Assembly: GCA_021793575.1 (NCBI GenBank)
Contig: JAJYSM010000006.1
Location: 17,041-81,040, forward strand
Length of the DNA: 64,000 nt
Direction of reading: 5' to 3'
Origin: Pseudomonadota bacterium
GTDB lineage: Bacteria > Pseudomonadota > Gammaproteobacteria > Xanthomonadales > Rhodanobacteraceae
Position 1 is the first letter of the stretch; each line of letters begins with the position of its first letter. Under the pieces are notes generated by a model, which was given only the letters and a program-made list of their open reading frames with translations, had not been told where the DNA came from and searched no databases. Shown here piece after piece: positions 23,143 to 35,342 of the stretch. The position numbers and the translations under genes are program-made.

Positions 23143-24638
23143 GCAACCCGCCGGACGTCGACATCCTGCTGCTGCTGGAAGGCACCTACCCCTACATCAA
23201 GGGCGGCGTCTCATCGTGGATGCACGAGGTCATCCGCGGACTCGACCACTATCGTTTTGGCGTGGTGTTCCTCGGTTCGGGCAAGGGTGACTACGAGGGC
23301 TGGCGCTACGAGCTGCCGCCCAATGTGATGCAGGTGCAGAGTCATTTCCTGTTCGACCAGGTGAAGGAGCCCGCCAAGCGGCCGCGCCGTGCAAAGCGCG
23401 GCCCGAACCAGGCGATCGAAACCACCATCCGGCAGTTCCACGACCGGCTGCAAACCAGCCAGCCGGACATGCCGACGAGCCGGGAACTGACCGATCCGGA
23501 CAGCCCGATCGGCCATGCGATGTTTCTGCAGAGCGAGAGCGCCTGGAACTACCTGACCGGGCGTTACGAGGCCTCCGCACTGGCCGAGTCGTTCGTGGAC
23601 TACTTCTGGACCGTACGCAACATGCATGCCCCACTCTGGCTTTTGGGCAAGATCGCGGCCCAGCTGCCTTCGGCGCGACTGCTTTTTTCACCCTCGACCG
23701 GCTATGCGGGACTGCTCGGCGCGATGTGCGCGCGCGAACGGGGGACGCCTTTCGTGCTGATGGAACATGGCATCTATACGCGCGAACGGCGCATCGACAT
23801 GATGAACGCGGACTGGATCCACGACCGCCGCAATTTTCTGCAGACCGACCAGGCCGAGATCAGCCATCTGCGCGCGCTGTGGGTGACATTTTTCGAGACC
23901 GCGAGCCGGCAGGCCTACAGCAAGGCCGATCCGATCATCAGCCTGTTCGACCGCGCACGCCGTCAGCAGATAGCCGATGGCGCTGCCGCCGAGCGAACCC
24001 GGATCATTCCCAATGGCGTCGAGATCGAGCGTTTTGTGGGCCTGCGGAGGCCGCTGGATGCACCGATTCCGGCGGTGATGGCACTGATCGCGCGAGTCGT
24101 GCCGATCAAGGACATCAAGAATTTCATCCGCGCCGCGGCGATCGCGGGGCAACAACTGCCGCAGCTGCAGGCGTGGATCGTCGGCCCGACCGAGGAAGAC
24201 CCGCCCTATGTGCTGGAGTGCCGTGAGCTGGTGCTTTCGCTGGGACTGGAGGAAACGGTGCACTTCCTTGGCTTTCGCCGCGTCGAGGAGATTCTGCCGA
24301 AGGTCGGCGTGGTCGTGCTCAGCTCGGTCAGCGAAGGCCTGCCACTGTCCGTGCTCGAAGGCTTCGCTGCCGGCATACCGGCGGTCACCACCGATGTCGG
24401 CGCCTGCCGCGAGATGATCGAAGGCAGTGGCGAAGCCAATGACGTGCCGGGATCAGCCGGTGGCGTGGCCGGGTTGGCCGATCCCGACGAGCTGGCGGCT
24501 CATGTACTGTCGCTGTTGACCGATCCACAGCGTTACCGCCATGCCGTGGAAACGGCGATTGCCAGGGTCGAGCGTCGCTATGACCGGTTGACCATGCTGG
24601 CGACCTTCGATCAGCTTTTCCGCGAGGCCATCGGCTGA
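23139..24638 (+). CDS. pelF: PelF: GT4 family glycosyltransferase
   Basis: LLLEGTYPYIKGGVSSWMHEVIRGL N-terminus; GT4 C-terminal SSVSEGLPLSVLEGFAAGIPAVTTDVG; ATGA overlap. Confidence 0.95.
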   Translation: MSNPPDVDILLLLEGTYPYIKGGVSSWMHEVIRGLDHYRFGVVFLGSGKGDYEGWRYELPPNVMQVQSHFLFDQVKEPAKRPRRAKRGPNQAIETTIRQFHDRLQTSQPDMPTSRELTDPDSPIGHAMFLQSESAWNYLTGRYEASALAESFVDYFWTVRNMHAPLWLLGKIAAQLPSARLLFSPSTGYAGLLGAMCARERGTPFVLMEHGIYTRERRIDMMNADWIHDRRNFLQTDQAEISHLRALWVTFFETASRQAYSKADPIISLFDRARRQQIADGAAAERTRIIPNGVEIERFVGLRRPLDAPIPAVMALIARVVPIKDIKNFIRAAAIAGQQLPQLQAWIVGPTEEDPPYVLECRELVLSLGLEETVHFLGFRRVEEILPKVGVVVLSSVSEGLPLSVLEGFAAGIPAVTTDVGACREMIEGSGEANDVPGSAGGVAGLADPDELAAHVLSLLTDPQRYRHAVETAIARVERRYDRLTMLATFDQLFREAIG

Positions 24639-26011
24639 TGGCTGGCATCGGTTTCGAACTCAGACGGCTCAGCCACAGCGAAACCTACCTGGGACTGCTG
24701 CGAGCCTATGCGTACGCCGGCATCGTCAGCAGCGGCCCATGGGTGTTGTCGATCGCGGCGATCCTGATGCTCGGCATGTTGAGTATCGGGTTCGTCATTC
24801 CCTCCGTGCTGATCACCCAGTTCCAGGTCAGCGTGACCTGGCTGATCGCCTTGAGCCTGATCTACACCGGCGGTTTCCAGCTGATCTACACGCGCTATGT
24901 GGCCGACCGCCTGTTCGAGCGGCGCCCCGACTGTGTCGTACCCAATCTCAACGGGGCCATGCTGGTACTGCTGCTGCCGGCCAGCATGCTGGCGAGCATG
25001 GCCATGCTGATGCTGTTTCCCGGCACCTCGGCCGCCTATCGGCTGTTGATGATCACCGGCTTCATGCTGCTGTGCATGGTCTGGGTGTTGACCGTGCTGT
25101 TGTCCGGTCTCAAGCAATTCCGGGCGGTGCTGATCATCTACATGGCCGGCTACGGTGCCGTCATCGTGCTGGCGCTGTGGCTGCGCCCGTTCGGCATGGA
25201 GGGGCTGCTCGCCGGTTTCGTTGCCGGCCAGCTGCTGCTGGTGCTGGGCATGTCGAGACTGATCTGGAAGGAATACCCGCCGACCCGGCTGGTCGACCTG
25301 GATTTCTTTCGCCGTCAGAAGAACCGGCTGTGGTTGATCCCCGCCGGCATCATGTTCAACGCCGGCGCATGGGTCGACAAGTTCATCTTCTGGCTTTCGC
25401 CCGCCACCGGCAAGCGCATCATCGGCGTATTGCACAGCTCGGTGATCTACGACACACCCACTTTCCTGGCCTATCTCACCATCGTGCCCGGCATGGCCGT
25501 GTTCCTGTTCCGCATGGAGGTCGACTTCGTCCGCGCCTACGATCGCTATTTCACCCTCGTGCGCAATGGCGGCACGCTTGGAGCCATCGAGCAGCAACGC
25601 CGCTGGATGATCATTTCGGCCCGTCACGGCATCCGCGACATTCTTGGCACCCAGGGGCTGACGCTGCTGGTGCTGGTCGCATTTGCCCGAACCATCCTGC
25701 CCGCGCTGAACATCTCGGCGCTGTACAGCGGCCAGCTCGCGATCATATCCGTCGGCGTCATGCTGCAACTGCTGGTGATGGCCGCGTTGAATATCCTGTT
25801 TTACCTCGATGACCTGCGCGAAACCGTGGTGATCACCGCCATCATGTTGCTTGCCAATGCGGCATGTTCATATGTGAGCATCATGCTGGGTCCGTACTAT
25901 TACGGCTACGGGTTCGCCGCCGGCATGCTGATCGCCGCCGTGGTGGCGCTGCCGCTGGTCAATCGCCGGCTTGAACGGCTCAATTTCGAGACCTTCATGC
26001 ACACCCGCTGA
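24638..26011 (+). CDS. pelG: PelG: polytopic exopolysaccharide export protein
   Basis: MAGIGFELRRLSHSETYLGLLRAYAYAGIVSSGPWVLSI; about 12 TM helices; overlaps pelF. Confidence 0.95.
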   Translation: MAGIGFELRRLSHSETYLGLLRAYAYAGIVSSGPWVLSIAAILMLGMLSIGFVIPSVLITQFQVSVTWLIALSLIYTGGFQLIYTRYVADRLFERRPDCVVPNLNGAMLVLLLPASMLASMAMLMLFPGTSAAYRLLMITGFMLLCMVWVLTVLLSGLKQFRAVLIIYMAGYGAVIVLALWLRPFGMEGLLAGFVAGQLLLVLGMSRLIWKEYPPTRLVDLDFFRRQKNRLWLIPAGIMFNAGAWVDKFIFWLSPATGKRIIGVLHSSVIYDTPTFLAYLTIVPGMAVFLFRMEVDFVRAYDRYFTLVRNGGTLGAIEQQRRWMIISARHGIRDILGTQGLTLLVLVAFARTILPALNISALYSGQLAIISVGVMLQLLVMAALNILFYLDDLRETVVITAIMLLANAACSYVSIMLGPYYYGYGFAAGMLIAAVVALPLVNRRLERLNFETFMHTR

Positions 26012-26056
26012 TCCGTCTCCATGCCCCTCACGTCGCGCGGCAAACCAGGCTGACCG

Positions 26057-27205
26057 CTACACCAGCAGACGCTCGCACACGACCAGATACAGTGCCGGCA
26101 ATGCCTGCAGATCCCGTACCGCCACGCACTCGTCCACCTTGTGGATGGTCGCGTTGACCGGGCCGATCTCCACCACCTCGACGCCGAGCGGGGCGATGAA
26201 ACGGCCGTCGGAGGTGCCGCCGCCGGTGCTTTGTTCGGGATCGAGGCCGCACAGCTCGCGGCAGACGGCCACCACGGTTTCGCGCAGCCGTCCGCCGGGC
26301 GGTGTGAGGAAGGGTTCGCCGGAGAGGTTCCACTCCAGCGTGAAGCGCAGCCCGTGCCGCTGCAGGATCGCCTCGGTGCGCGCGCGCAGCGCGTCCGCGG
26401 TGCTGGCGGTGCCGTAGCGGAAATTGATCAGCGCGTGCAGCGTGCCGGGGATCACGTTGCCGGCGCCGGTGCCGGCGTTGAGGTTGGAGACCTGGAACGA
26501 GGTGGGCGGAAAATCGCGCAGGGCAGCCGCCGCAGGCTCGGCATCCCAGCGCTCGGCGGCCAGCTCCACCAGCGCGGGCGCGAAGGCGTGGATCGGGTTC
26601 AACGCCTGCTCCGGATACGCCACGTGGCCCTGCACGCCGTGCACCGTGAGCGTGCCGGACAGCGAGCCGCGGCGGCCGACGCGGATCAGGTCACCGAGTC
26701 GCTCCTGCGCCGACGGCTCGCCCACCACGCACCAGTCGATGCGCTCGCCGCTGGCGCGGAAATCCTCCGCCACGCGGCGCACGCCGTCGAGATTGGTCGG
26801 GCCTTCCTCATCGCTGGTCAGCAGCAGCGCCACGCGGCCCGGATGCTGCGGATGCGCCGTCACGAACTGCTCCAGCGCCAGCACCATCGCCGCCACCGCG
26901 CCTTTCATGTCGGCGGCGCCGCGGCCGTATAGACGTCCATCGCGAACGGTTGGCTCGAACGGCGGGCTCTGCCATGCGGCTTCCGGCCCACTCGGCACCA
27001 CGTCGGTGTGGCCGAGAAACATCAGCGTGGGGCCGCCCTGGCCATGGCTGGCCCACAGGTTGTCCACGGCGCCATGGCGCAGGTGCTTGATCACGAACCC
27101 GCAGCGGGCGAGCCGCTCGGCGATCAGCGCCTGGCAGCCGCCATCCTCCGGCGTCACCGAGCGGCGGCGGATCAGTTCGCAGGTGAGGTCGAGTACGTCG
27201 CTCAT
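26057..27205 (-). CDS. dapE: Succinyl-diaminopimelate desuccinylase
   Basis: M20 peptidase motifs [37 protein letters not shown]. Confidence 0.95.
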   Translation of the reverse strand: MSDVLDLTCELIRRRSVTPEDGGCQALIAERLARCGFVIKHLRHGAVDNLWASHGQGGPTLMFLGHTDVVPSGPEAAWQSPPFEPTVRDGRLYGRGAADMKGAVAAMVLALEQFVTAHPQHPGRVALLLTSDEEGPTNLDGVRRVAEDFRASGERIDWCVVGEPSAQERLGDLIRVGRRGSLSGTLTVHGVQGHVAYPEQALNPIHAFAPALVELAAERWDAEPAAAALRDFPPTSFQVSNLNAGTGAGNVIPGTLHALINFRYGTASTADALRARTEAILQRHGLRFTLEWNLSGEPFLTPPGGRLRETVVAVCRELCGLDPEQSTGGGTSDGRFIAPLGVEVVEIGPVNATIHKVDECVAVRDLQALPALYLVVCERLLV

Positions 27206-27229
27206 GCCGGGTCGCTCATGCTGCATCGC

Positions 27230-27622
27230 TCATGCTTTGGCCTTGGCTTTGCCCAGCAGCCTTTCGTAGCTGCCGCCGGTGAAACCGACGGCCACGCGGC
27301 CATCGGGCAGTTGGGTGATCGGCTGGCGCAGGATGCCGGGGTGTTCGCGTATCAGCAGCGTCCATTCCGGATCGCTGGCCGGATGCTTGCGCTGCGCCAG
27401 CAGGCCGCCCCAGGCGCGGCCGCCGCGATCGACCAGCGCCTCCCAGCCGCCCAGCGCCTGCGCCCACGCCTTGAGCGTCGCCGGCTCGGGACGCTGCCGC
27501 TGCAGGTCGACGAAGCGGTAGGCCGGTCCGAAGCGATCCAGCCAGTGGCAGGCCTTCCGGCTGATGTCGGTGCCATCGAGGCCGTAAACGAGCGTGACGG
27601 CAGCGGGTGCCGTGTCAGCCAC
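27230..27622 (-). CDS. ArsC/Spx-like (YffB-type) protein without the CxxC motif
   Basis: Paralogous to the next gene (KAWAQALGGWEALVDR versus [15 protein letters not shown]), but the N-terminal motif reads YGLDGTDISRKACHWLD. Confidence 0.75.
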   Translation of the reverse strand: MADTAPAAVTLVYGLDGTDISRKACHWLDRFGPAYRFVDLQRQRPEPATLKAWAQALGGWEALVDRGGRAWGGLLAQRKHPASDPEWTLLIREHPGILRQPITQLPDGRVAVGFTGGSYERLLGKAKAKA

Positions 27623-27965
27623 CGAACAGCTCCTTGAACTTCTTCTCGCTGAAGCCCGCGCTCACCGCACCATCCTTGACCACCACCGGGCGCTTGACCA
27701 GCGCGGGATACTCCTTGATCAGCGCGAGCCACTCGGCGTCGCTGCTGGCGGCCTGCTGCGCTGCGCCGAGATCGCGCCAGGTGTAGCTGGCGCGGTTGAC
27801 CAGCTTCTCCCAGCCCAGCACCTTGGCCCACGCCTTCAGCGTGGCCGGCGCGACGGGATGCTCGCGATAGTCGGTGAAGCTGTGTTTGATCCTGTGCTCA
27901 TCGAGCCAGGCACGGGCCTTGTCGCAGGTGCCGCACTTTTCCAGGCCATACAGTTCGATGCTCAT
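27615..27965 (-). CDS. ArsC/Spx-like reductase family protein (YffB-type)
   Basis: [40 protein letters not shown]. Confidence 0.85.
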   Translation of the reverse strand: MSIELYGLEKCGTCDKARAWLDEHRIKHSFTDYREHPVAPATLKAWAKVLGWEKLVNRASYTWRDLGAAQQAASSDAEWLALIKEYPALVKRPVVVKDGAVSAGFSEKKFKELFGG

Positions 27966-28795
27966 TCGGCGCTCCGCAGGAGTTCGTTGATGCTGGTCTT
28001 GCTGCGGGTTTTCTCGTCCACCTGCTTGACGATGATTGCGGCATACAGGCTGTGGCTGCCGTCCTTCGCCGGCAGGCTGCCGGCCACCACCACGCTGCCG
28101 GCCGGCACGCGGCCGTAGCTCACCGCGCCGCTGGCGCGATCGTAGATGCGGGTGCTCTGGCCGAGAAACACGCCCATGCCGATCACGCTGCCGCGCTCCA
28201 CCACCACGCCCTCGACCACCTCCGAGCGCGCGCCGACGAAGCAGTGGTCCTCGATGATGGTGGGGTTGGCCTGCAGCGGCTCCAGCACGCCGCCGATGCC
28301 GACGCCGCCGGACAGGTGCACGCCCGCGCCGATCTGCGCGCAGGAGCCCACCGTGGCCCAGGTGTCGACCATGCTGCCGGCGCCCACATGGGCGCCGATG
28401 TTGACGTAGCTGGGCATCAGCACTGCGTCCCGGGCGATGTGCGCGCCACGGCGCACCAGCGCGCCCGGCACCACGCGCGCGCCGAGCTGCTGCAGCTCGC
28501 TGCTGTCGCCGTGGGCGAAGCGCAGCGGCACCTTGTCGAACGCCTGCGCCGGGCCGCCGTCGACCACGCGGCTGTCGTTGATGCGGAAGTACAACAGCAC
28601 CGCCTTCTTGATCCACTGGTTCACGCTCCAGCCGCCGTGGCCATCCGGCTCGGCCACGCGCAGCTCGCCCGCTTCCAGCAGATCAAGCACCTGGCCCAAA
28701 GCCGGCCGCAGGTGGGTTTCGATCTCGCTGGAGCCGAGCTCGTTGCGGCGCTCGAAGGCGTGGTCGATCAGGGTTTCAAGGGCAGGCATGGGCAC
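27962..28795 (-). CDS. dapD: 2,3,4,5-tetrahydropyridine-2,6-dicarboxylate N-succinyltransferase
   Basis: Left-handed beta-helix hexapeptide repeats, [43 protein letters not shown]. Confidence 0.95.
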   Translation of the reverse strand: MPMPALETLIDHAFERRNELGSSEIETHLRPALGQVLDLLEAGELRVAEPDGHGGWSVNQWIKKAVLLYFRINDSRVVDGGPAQAFDKVPLRFAHGDSSELQQLGARVVPGALVRRGAHIARDAVLMPSYVNIGAHVGAGSMVDTWATVGSCAQIGAGVHLSGGVGIGGVLEPLQANPTIIEDHCFVGARSEVVEGVVVERGSVIGMGVFLGQSTRIYDRASGAVSYGRVPAGSVVVAGSLPAKDGSHSLYAAIIVKQVDEKTRSKTSINELLRSAE

Positions 28796-28898
28796 GCTTC
28801 ATCGCAAACGGAAAGATGGCCCGCGCCCCGGCATCACGCAGCGCAGGTGGAACGCCAAGATTACATGCACCTGCGCGCCTGCCGATGGCCCGCAAAGC

Positions 28899-28929
28899 AA
28901 AAAGGCCGACGCTGGGCGCCGGCCTTTTC
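28899..28929 (-). terminator. Rho-independent terminator downstream of tRNA-Val
   Basis: On the minus strand, AAAAGGCCG(GCGCCCAGCGT)CGGCCTTTTTG: stem plus T-run. Confidence 0.8.
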
Positions 28930-28940
28930 GTACCTGGTAT

Positions 28941-29015
28941 TGGTGGGCGGTACAAGGATCGAACTTGTGACCCCTTCCATGTCAAGGAAGTGCTCTACCG
29001 CTGAGCTAACCGCCC
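28941..29015 (-). tRNA. tRNA-Val(GAC), CCA encoded
   Basis: GGGCGGTTAGCTCAGCGGTAGAGCACTTCCTTGACATGGAAGGGGTCACAAGTTCGATCCTTGTACCGCCCACCA folds as a cloverleaf; anticodon GAC. Confidence 0.95.
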
Positions 29016-29055
29016 GGGCCGCGCAGGTTTGCCACGCGGGTGGCGAAGTATACGG

Positions 29056-29097
29056 GAGCCGCCGCCGCTGGACAATATCGGCCGGCCCGGCGGCGGC

Positions 29098-29099
<2 letters not shown>
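29056..29099 (-). terminator. GC-rich inverted repeat overlapping the uvrB stop
   Basis: GAGCCGCCGCC...GGCGGCGGCTC arms; no clear T-tract. Confidence 0.35.
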
Positions 29100-31119
<2,020 letters not shown>

Positions 31120-31295
31120 GGGCTACAGGTGTGGGCGCAGTGCGGCATTTTAAATCGGGGCTGCTGACAGCCGCCGTCAGCGGAGGCCGACACGCGCGTG
31201 CTGCCCCGGCTGCTGGGCGCACTCACGTGCGTATCCCACGATGAGCCTCTGTCATCATCCGGGACGCCAGCATGCCGGCAGCGCCACAGCGGGGA

Positions 31296-31832
31296 ATGGA
31301 GCACGGCCAGCGCGGACTCAGCCTGATCGAGCAGATCATGGTGCTGGCGGTGATCGCCACGCTCACCAGCCTCGCCGTGCCGTCGCTGCGCAGCCTGCTC
31401 GTCCGCAACCAGCTGCAGGTCGCGCAGACGGATTTCATCGCCGCGCTGCAGCATGCGCGCGAAACCGCCGTCACCAGCGGCAAGCACACCCTGTTCTGTC
31501 CGACCGTCGACGGCAGCCACTGCAGTGGCGACACCCGTTGGGACAGCGGCTGGCTGCTGGGACACGACAGCGACGGCGACGATCAACCCGACCACGGTGC
31601 CCTGTATACCGGCCGCGGCTACGCCGGCAAGTTGAATATCCGCAGCAGCGTCGGCCGGCACATCGTGCGCTTTCGCCCGGATGGCAGTGCCAGAGGCAGC
31701 AACCTCACGCTGCTGTTCTGCCAAGCAGCCAGCGCGGGACCGGCACTCAGCGTGGTGGTCGCCAACTCCGGCCGCATTCGCGGAGCGCCCGCCAGCACCG
31801 CACAGGCCGCCAGCTGCGCGCAGCTCCATTGA
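31296..31832 (+). CDS. GspH/FimT-family type IV pseudopilin
   Basis: Prepilin motif RG^LSLIEQIMVLAVIATLTSLAVPSLRS. An alternative start is 31272. Confidence 0.85.
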   Translation: MEHGQRGLSLIEQIMVLAVIATLTSLAVPSLRSLLVRNQLQVAQTDFIAALQHARETAVTSGKHTLFCPTVDGSHCSGDTRWDSGWLLGHDSDGDDQPDHGALYTGRGYAGKLNIRSSVGRHIVRFRPDGSARGSNLTLLFCQAASAGPALSVVVANSGRIRGAPASTAQAASCAQLH

Positions 31833-32070
31833 TCGCCGCAACACGCGCACACCCATCAACGGCTCAACGGGTCGCGGCACCCCGGCCCGAATCTGGAGAT
31901 GAAGCTCCGGGTCAAAGAAAACACCTCCCCGTTGCCCTGGGATCAAAACCACCGGGGCCACCGGCAAGTCGTCCTTCGCCGCGCGCTGTGGATTGCGGGC
32001 TGCCGGGTGCGCCTGCCTTGCTGGTCGGGGCTGTCTGGTCCGCATACGCACCGATGACGGCAGCCGCCGA

Positions 32071-33429
32071 TCAGCCTGCGCCAAGACCTTCGATACTGGT
32101 ACTCGTGCTGACGTCAAACCCGGCCAGCTCGGCAAACCGTCGCCCGCGCTCCGCATAATCCTTGAACTGGTCGAAGCTGGGCGCGCCGGGCGACAACAGG
32201 ATCACGCCGCCGCACGGAGTGCGGGCACGGGCCGCGGTGATGGCGGCGGACAGATCGGCCACGCGCACGACGGGACACTCCACCGCAACCGCACGCAGGG
32301 CGGCTTCGATGCGCGGGCCGTTGGCGCCCATGCAGACGATGGCATTCGGCGGCGCGGTGCGCATCGCGTCGACGAACGGCGTCCAGTCCAGGCCGCGCTC
32401 GTGGCCGCCGACCAGCACCGTCACGGCGCGGCCGTGCAGGCTTTGCAGCGCGGCCAGGGTGGCCAGCGGGGTGGTGCTGATGGAGTCGTTGATCCAGTGC
32501 CAACCGTCGCGCTCGCCCAGCGGCTGCAGGCGATGCGGTAGCGGGCGGAAGCTGGCCAGCGCGGGGGCAGCAGCCAGCGCGTCCATGCCCACGTCGGCCA
32601 GCGCGGCCAGCGCGGCGCAGGCGTTGAGCGCGTTGTGCAGGCCGGGCGCAGCCAGCTGCGTGATGGGGAACACCGGCTGCGCGCCGCGCCGGATGAAACC
32701 CTCGCTCACATGCCAGCCTTCGGGCTGACCGAACAGCCGCCGCTGCGGGTGCGCCTGAGTGCGTTCAAGCAGCGCGGGCTGCAGCGCATTCACCAGCAGC
32801 TGCTGCGCTACGTCGGCGAGTTTCAGCTTGTCGCCGACATAACGCTCGCGCGAGCCGTGCCAGTCGAGGTGCTCCTCGTACAGGCTGGTGATGACGCCCA
32901 GCTCCAGCGGACCGGCCTCGCCGGTCTGGAAGCTTGACAGCTCGATCACCCACAGGTCGGCCGTCTGATCGAGCAGCTCCAGCAGCGGCAGCCCGATGTT
33001 GCCAGCCAGCGCGGTGCGCACGCCGAGCGAGCGCGCCAGGTGCGCCAGCATTGCGCTGGTAGTGCTCTTGCCCTTGGTGCCGGTGACGGCGATGACGCGC
33101 GCCTGCGGATGTTCCGCAAACCACAGCGCGGTGCCGGAGGTGAACCGCGTGCCCTGCGCCTGCGCGGCAAGCAGGGCCGGCGTATATGTGGAGATGCCGG
33201 GCGACTTCACCACCACGTCGAACTGGCTGAGCACCGTCGCATCCGGTTCGCCGGCGATGACTTGCAGCGCCGCATCGAAGATGCGCGCCGAAGCCACTTC
33301 CGCCGGACTGCACAGCAGGGTGAGGGGCAGCTGCGGCTGGCGCGCGCGCAGCGCGGCGATCACCGCGCGGCCCTCACGGCCGAAGCCCCAGACGGCGACG
33401 CGGCGTGCGGCCAGCTCAGCGAGATGCAT
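32071..33429 (-). CDS. murD2: MurD2: UDP-MurNAc-L-Ala L-glutamate ligase (Mur ligase family)
   Basis: Mur ligase motif VTGTKGKSTTSAMLAH; HLDWHGSRERYVGDK; assigned as the L-Glu-type from its MurL neighbour. Confidence 0.85.
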   Translation of the reverse strand: MHLAELAARRVAVWGFGREGRAVIAALRARQPQLPLTLLCSPAEVASARIFDAALQVIAGEPDATVLSQFDVVVKSPGISTYTPALLAAQAQGTRFTSGTALWFAEHPQARVIAVTGTKGKSTTSAMLAHLARSLGVRTALAGNIGLPLLELLDQTADLWVIELSSFQTGEAGPLELGVITSLYEEHLDWHGSRERYVGDKLKLADVAQQLLVNALQPALLERTQAHPQRRLFGQPEGWHVSEGFIRRGAQPVFPITQLAAPGLHNALNACAALAALADVGMDALAAAPALASFRPLPHRLQPLGERDGWHWINDSISTTPLATLAALQSLHGRAVTVLVGGHERGLDWTPFVDAMRTAPPNAIVCMGANGPRIEAALRAVAVECPVVRVADLSAAITAARARTPCGGVILLSPGAPSFDQFKDYAERGRRFAELAGFDVSTSTSIEGLGAG

Positions 33430-33460
33430 GGCTGCATTCCCGGGCTTGCCTCAATGCCTC

Positions 33461-33548
33461 TGTGGGAGCGACTTCAGTCGCGATGCTCTTGCCGGGGCAG
33501 AAGCAAAGGCATCGCGACTGAAGTCGCTCCCACAGAAGTCGCTCCCAC
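33461..33548. repeat. REP/REPIN-like long inverted repeat, copy 1
   Basis: TGTGGGAGCGACTTCAGTCGCGATGC (33461-33486) and its exact reverse complement (33509-33534), followed by a partial copy GAAGTCGCTCCCAC. Confidence 0.9.
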
Positions 33549-33564
33549 GCTTGCAGGCGGTTCA

Positions 33565-34929
33565 TCAGCCGATGGCTGCCAGTGCGGGCTGCAGGCGCGG
33601 CGGCACGCGGTGTTCGGGCGAGGGCTGCAGCCACGGATCCAGCGCCAGTTGGGTGGCATCCAGCTGCGGCAGAATCTCGCTGCGGAAGCGCGCGATGAGC
33701 GCGTCCTCGGCCCACTCCGGGCGCTGGCTCAGCGCGAACATCGCGGCGCGCGCCTCGGCGCCCTCGCCCACGCACTCGAACGGCTTGTGCTCCTGGTATT
33801 CCAGCAGCGCGTCGAAGCCGGCGGCCTGCGTTTCATCGTCCAGCAGGTTGCGGCCGAAGATCGACAGCAGCCTCGGCTTGGGCAGGAACGGCGCCAGCGC
33901 CAGGAACACGAAGTGGCATTTCGGGCATTGCCCGCACCAGCGGTCGGCCGGCTTGGGACCGAGCAGTTTGAAGTTGCGGTTGCAGCTGGAGAAGATGTCG
34001 AAGTACGACGTGAGTTTGGCGAAGGCGCGGGTAATCGCCAGCTCCGAATACGGTCGCAGCAGCGAGCAGTAATCGAGGTCGGCCGCCACGTGCGTGTGCA
34101 GCCAGTCGCCCAGCAGCTGCTCGAACGCGTAGCCCTTGCTCCACTGGTGGTTCACCTGCTGGCCGTCGTATTCCAGCGTGGCGGCCGAGGCGGAGCGCTC
34201 GTTGGCGAACGCGATCGAGTCATGGCCGTACAGCACCGCCGCGACTGCCAGGATCGCCGAGTTCACCGCCGTCACCGGGATATGCCCGTTCCACGCGCCC
34301 AATCGGTTGAGTTCGAACAGCCCCGGCGCCAGCTCGCGCTGGATGTTGAGCTGGGCCAAGCCGGTGCGCTCGGCGCAGGCGGCGATCAGCGGCGAGTTGC
34401 CGACCCATACCGCGGTGGCCTCCGCGCCAATGGCCTTGATCGCTTCCACCGCCACCAGCGAATCCTTGCCGCCGCCGATGGGGACGAGGGTGCGGTGCGG
34501 AAGTCCAAGCGCAGGAGCACAAGCCTCGCGGGGAGTACTCGTTTTCGTTTCCGCGCCAAGGCGCGGAAACAGGACGCGCCCGCGCAGGTCCAGCCCGTTG
34601 CGGTAGGCGAACTCGGCCAGGCCGTGCAGATAGAGCGCGTCGAGCAGGTCGGCGGTGGCGTGGTCGAGCGGGCCATCAGCCAGCGCGATGGTCGGCGGCA
34701 CGCCGGCCTTGTAGTAGCTGACCCCGGCGACCAGATGCAGCAGCTTCAGCGCAGCATCGAAGGCGGCCTGGCGTTCGGCCGGCAGCGCCGGAGCGTTTGG
34801 AAAACGGATGCGCTCGACCAGCGCCTCGCCGTCGTCGAAGGCATACGCCAGCTCGGCCACGCCATCGGCGTAGCGGGCGTGGAGGAAGCGGAACACCTGG
34901 GTCAGGCGCGGTTGGATGGTTGCAGTCAC
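33565..34929 (-). CDS. murL: MurL: UDP-MurNAc-L-Ala-L-Glu epimerase
   Basis: PP-loop-like VPIGGGKDSLVAVEA; CGQCPKCHFVFLAL; adjacent to murD2; GTG start. Confidence 0.85.
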   Translation of the reverse strand: MTATIQPRLTQVFRFLHARYADGVAELAYAFDDGEALVERIRFPNAPALPAERQAAFDAALKLLHLVAGVSYYKAGVPPTIALADGPLDHATADLLDALYLHGLAEFAYRNGLDLRGRVLFPRLGAETKTSTPREACAPALGLPHRTLVPIGGGKDSLVAVEAIKAIGAEATAVWVGNSPLIAACAERTGLAQLNIQRELAPGLFELNRLGAWNGHIPVTAVNSAILAVAAVLYGHDSIAFANERSASAATLEYDGQQVNHQWSKGYAFEQLLGDWLHTHVAADLDYCSLLRPYSELAITRAFAKLTSYFDIFSSCNRNFKLLGPKPADRWCGQCPKCHFVFLALAPFLPKPRLLSIFGRNLLDDETQAAGFDALLEYQEHKPFECVGEGAEARAAMFALSQRPEWAEDALIARFRSEILPQLDATQLALDPWLQPSPEHRVPPRLQPALAAIG

Positions 34930-35179
34930 TCTTCATTCTCCGGCGCGAACTGCTCCCTCTTCCCTGCGGGGAAAGGCTCGGCCTGTCCTGAGCCAGTCGA
35001 AGGAGGGTGAGGGGCCGCGCTTGCCACCGCCTCCAGCATCACCTCAAGCACGCTCTCGATGTTCGTCAATGCGTCATTGTCCCTGAAAACCCTCGCAGGC
35101 GGATGGCGCGGCATGCGATGTGATGGAAGTGCTCCCTCGCTGCGAGCCCTGCGGCAGCGGCATGCCGACGCTTGCCTCA

Positions 35180-35270
35180 CCGTCATCCCGGCGAAAGCCG
35201 GGATTCCGTGCCTTGCAGACTGACAGGCCGGAGGCGCTGGATTCCAGCTTTCGCTGGAATGACGAACTTG
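35180..35270. repeat. Dispersed intergenic repeat with two hairpins
   Basis: TCATCCCGGCGAAAGCCGGGA (35184-35204) and ATTCCAGCTTTCGCTGGAAT (35241-35260). Confidence 0.7.
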
Positions 35271-35342
35271 AGGCGGAATGGCTGGACTTGGCTGCAGTAT
35301 CTGAAATCTCGCGCGCGCTCCCCGGGAGGGAGCGCGCCAGGC

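Noticed and set aside
24611-25768. Gln/His/Asp-rich minus-strand ORF that looks like a repetitive protein
   Set aside because: Antisense to pelG; the Gln/His bias mirrors Leu/Met codons of TM helices.
33461-33548. Possible CRISPR repeat
   Set aside because: Only inverted arms with one spacer; REP-like, with no regularly spaced direct repeats and no cas genes.
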